8,585 nt of DNA from an uncultured Lysobacter sp. GTDB taxonomy: Bacteria; Pseudomonadota; Gammaproteobacteria; Xanthomonadales; Xanthomonadaceae. The stretch covers positions 1-8,585 of the forward strand of contig CADCUA010000261.1 of the NCBI GenBank assembly GCA_902805755.1, given 5' to 3'. The notes under the pieces were generated by a model. It saw nothing but the letters and a program-made list of their open reading frames with translations. It had not been told where the DNA came from and searched no databases. Below, one piece after another: positions 7,457-8,585 of the stretch. Made by a program: the position numbers and the translations under genes. Position 1 is the stretch's first letter; every line of letters starts with the position of its first letter.

Positions 7457-8565
7457 GCGTCATCCTGCGCTGGCTGTTCGACCTGATCGCGCGCTTTTTG
7501 CGCACGGTCGATCTGCCGCTGCTCGGCGCATTGCTTGCACTGATGGTGATCGGCCTGATGGTGCTGTACAGCGCCGCGGACAATTCGCCGCGCATGGTGA
7601 TGGCGCAGGGCGCACGCTTCGGCGTGGGGCTCGGTGCGATGTGGGCGCTCTCGCGCATGCCGCCGTCGCAGCTGCGTAACTGGACGCCGCTGGTGTACGC
7701 GGTGTCGCTGGTGCCGCTCGTGGTCGTGCTGTTCGTTGGTGACGGCAAGCACGGCAACCACTGGATCGATCTGGGCGTGTTCTATTTCCAGCCGGCCGAA
7801 CTGCTCAAGCTCAGCCTGCCGATGATGGTCGCGTGGTACCTCAACCGTGAGCCGCTGCCGCCGCGCCTGATGACCGTGGTGATCGCCGGCGTGATCATCG
7901 GCATCCCGACGCTGCTGATCCTGCAGCAGCCCGACTTCGGCACCGGCATGCTGGTTGCGGCCAGCGGCGCGTTCGCGCTGTACCTCGCGGGCCTGCCATG
8001 GTGGTGGTTCGGCGCGGCCGCCGGCGGTGTCGGTGCGATCGCGCCGGTCGCGTGGTTCTTCCTGCTGCGGCCGTACCAGAAGGACCGCATCCTGACGTTC
8101 CTCGACCCGGAATCCGACCCGCTCGGCACCGGCTGGAACATCATCCAGTCCAAGATCGCGATCGGCGGCGGCGGCTTTGCCGGCAAGGGCTGGGGCGAGG
8201 GCACGCAGGCGCATCTGAATTACCTGCCCGAACACACCACCGACTTCATCTTCGCCGTGCTCGCCGAGGAATTCGGCTGGGTCGGCGTGCTCGTCACGCT
8301 CGCGCTTTACCTGTTCGTGATCGGCCGCTGCCTGTGGATCGCGGCCGAAGCACGCGATGGTTATTCACGCCTGCTCGCCGGAGCGTTGGGTTTGGCATTC
8401 TTCGTCTATGTCATCGTCAACGGCGGCATGATCTCCGGCCTGCTCCCAGTGGTCGGCGTGCCGATGCCATTGTTGAGCTATGGCGGCACGTCTGCGGTGT
8501 CACTGCTGGCCGGTCTCGGTGTGGTGATGGCGGTGCGCGCGCATCGTCCCGTACATGGACGTTGA
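7453..8565 (+). CDS. rodA: RodA, SEDS-family peptidoglycan glycosyltransferase
   Basis: The product has 370 residues, the same length as E. coli RodA. SEDS proteins polymerise lipid II into glycan strands at the inner membrane, and RodA does so with PBP2 in side-wall growth. About ten membrane helices are visible. Conserved positions include HWIDLG (W104), FQPAELLKL (Q113, E116), QQPDFGTG (158-165), RILTFLDPESDPLGTGWN, the SKIAIGGGG..GKGWGEGTQ loop and LPEHTTDFIFAVLAEE. In the last of these, D264 matches the catalytic Asp262 of E. coli. The C-terminal block GLLPVVGVPMPLLSYGGTS is the SEDS signature. The start at ATG 7453 overlaps the mrdA stop by 4 bases, with GGAG at 7441-7444 (8-base spacing). 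An open frame extending upstream to 7102 only shadows mrdA. No residue expected for activity is missing. Confidence 0.98.
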   Translation: MSVILRWLFDLIARFLRTVDLPLLGALLALMVIGLMVLYSAADNSPRMVMAQGARFGVGLGAMWALSRMPPSQLRNWTPLVYAVSLVPLVVVLFVGDGKHGNHWIDLGVFYFQPAELLKLSLPMMVAWYLNREPLPPRLMTVVIAGVIIGIPTLLILQQPDFGTGMLVAASGAFALYLAGLPWWWFGAAAGGVGAIAPVAWFFLLRPYQKDRILTFLDPESDPLGTGWNIIQSKIAIGGGGFAGKGWGEGTQAHLNYLPEHTTDFIFAVLAEEFGWVGVLVTLALYLFVIGRCLWIAAEARDGYSRLLAGALGLAFFVYVIVNGGMISGLLPVVGVPMPLLSYGGTSAVSLLAGLGVVMAVRAHRPVHGR

Positions 8566-8585
8566 TGTTGGAATGCGGATGCGTG
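8565..8585 (+). CDS. Possible start of the next operon gene (cut by window edge)
   Basis: ATG 8565-8567 overlaps the rodA stop by one base (TGATG), the same junction as mreC/mreD, and the frame stays open to the window edge (MLECGCV). Other ATGs lie at 8573 and 8579. No Shine-Dalgarno supports a choice. In related genomes a lytic transglycosylase (mltB) often follows rodA, but the 21 bases here cannot show that. Confidence 0.3.

Noticed and set aside
7054..8235. Open frame of 393 codons on the minus strand across mrdA and rodA
   Set aside because: It is an antisense shadow of the mrdA tail and rodA, with Arg/His/Gln-rich composition and no motif.

Overview
The window looks like chromosomal core DNA of a high-GC gammaproteobacterium, most likely a xanthomonad (Lysobacter/Luteimonas/Xanthomonas group). 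This rests on GC- or C-ending codons throughout, on MreB, MreC and RodA sequences that resemble the xanthomonad versions I remember, and on the gene order mreB-mreC-mreD-mrdA-rodA. No database search was run, so the family is an inference. I see no tRNA, rRNA, insertion sequence, CRISPR array or prophage.

Layout. Positions 1-318 hold the 3' end of a YbaK/ProX-type aminoacyl-tRNA deacylase domain gene (+). After a 173-base gap, a hypothetical gene (about 492-1067, +) encodes a four-cysteine zinc-ribbon-like segment resembling the Lar restriction-alleviation family. It converges on a PfkB-family sugar/nucleoside kinase (1182-2114, -), and a perfect 10-bp hairpin between the two could stop transcription from both sides. 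A 264-base divergent control region (2115-2378) follows, with a candidate mreB promoter and a palindrome with repeats. The rest is the rod-shape operon on the + strand: mreB (2379-3425), mreC (3555-4781), mreD (4781-5263), mrdA/PBP2 (5267-7456) and rodA (7453-8565). The last bases may begin another coupled gene.

How the genes work together. MreB filaments on the inner membrane organise the elongasome. MreC (bitopic, periplasmic) and MreD (integral membrane) link MreB to the synthase pair, in which RodA polymerises glycan strands and PBP2 cross-links them. From mreC onward the genes overlap or nearly touch (1-base overlap, 3-base gap, 4-base overlap) and have Shine-Dalgarno sequences, so they are probably translationally coupled. 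mreB is separated from mreC by 129 bases with two hairpins, which could let MreB be made in excess.

This is mainly an ordinary core-genome region, and I do not see a wholly new system. The points most worth a second look are the Lar-like protein, a PBP2 with SVN in place of SxD and a mostly lost zinc-site constellation, long Ala/Pro-rich periplasmic tails on both MreC and PBP2, and the repeats plus G7 tract upstream of mreB.
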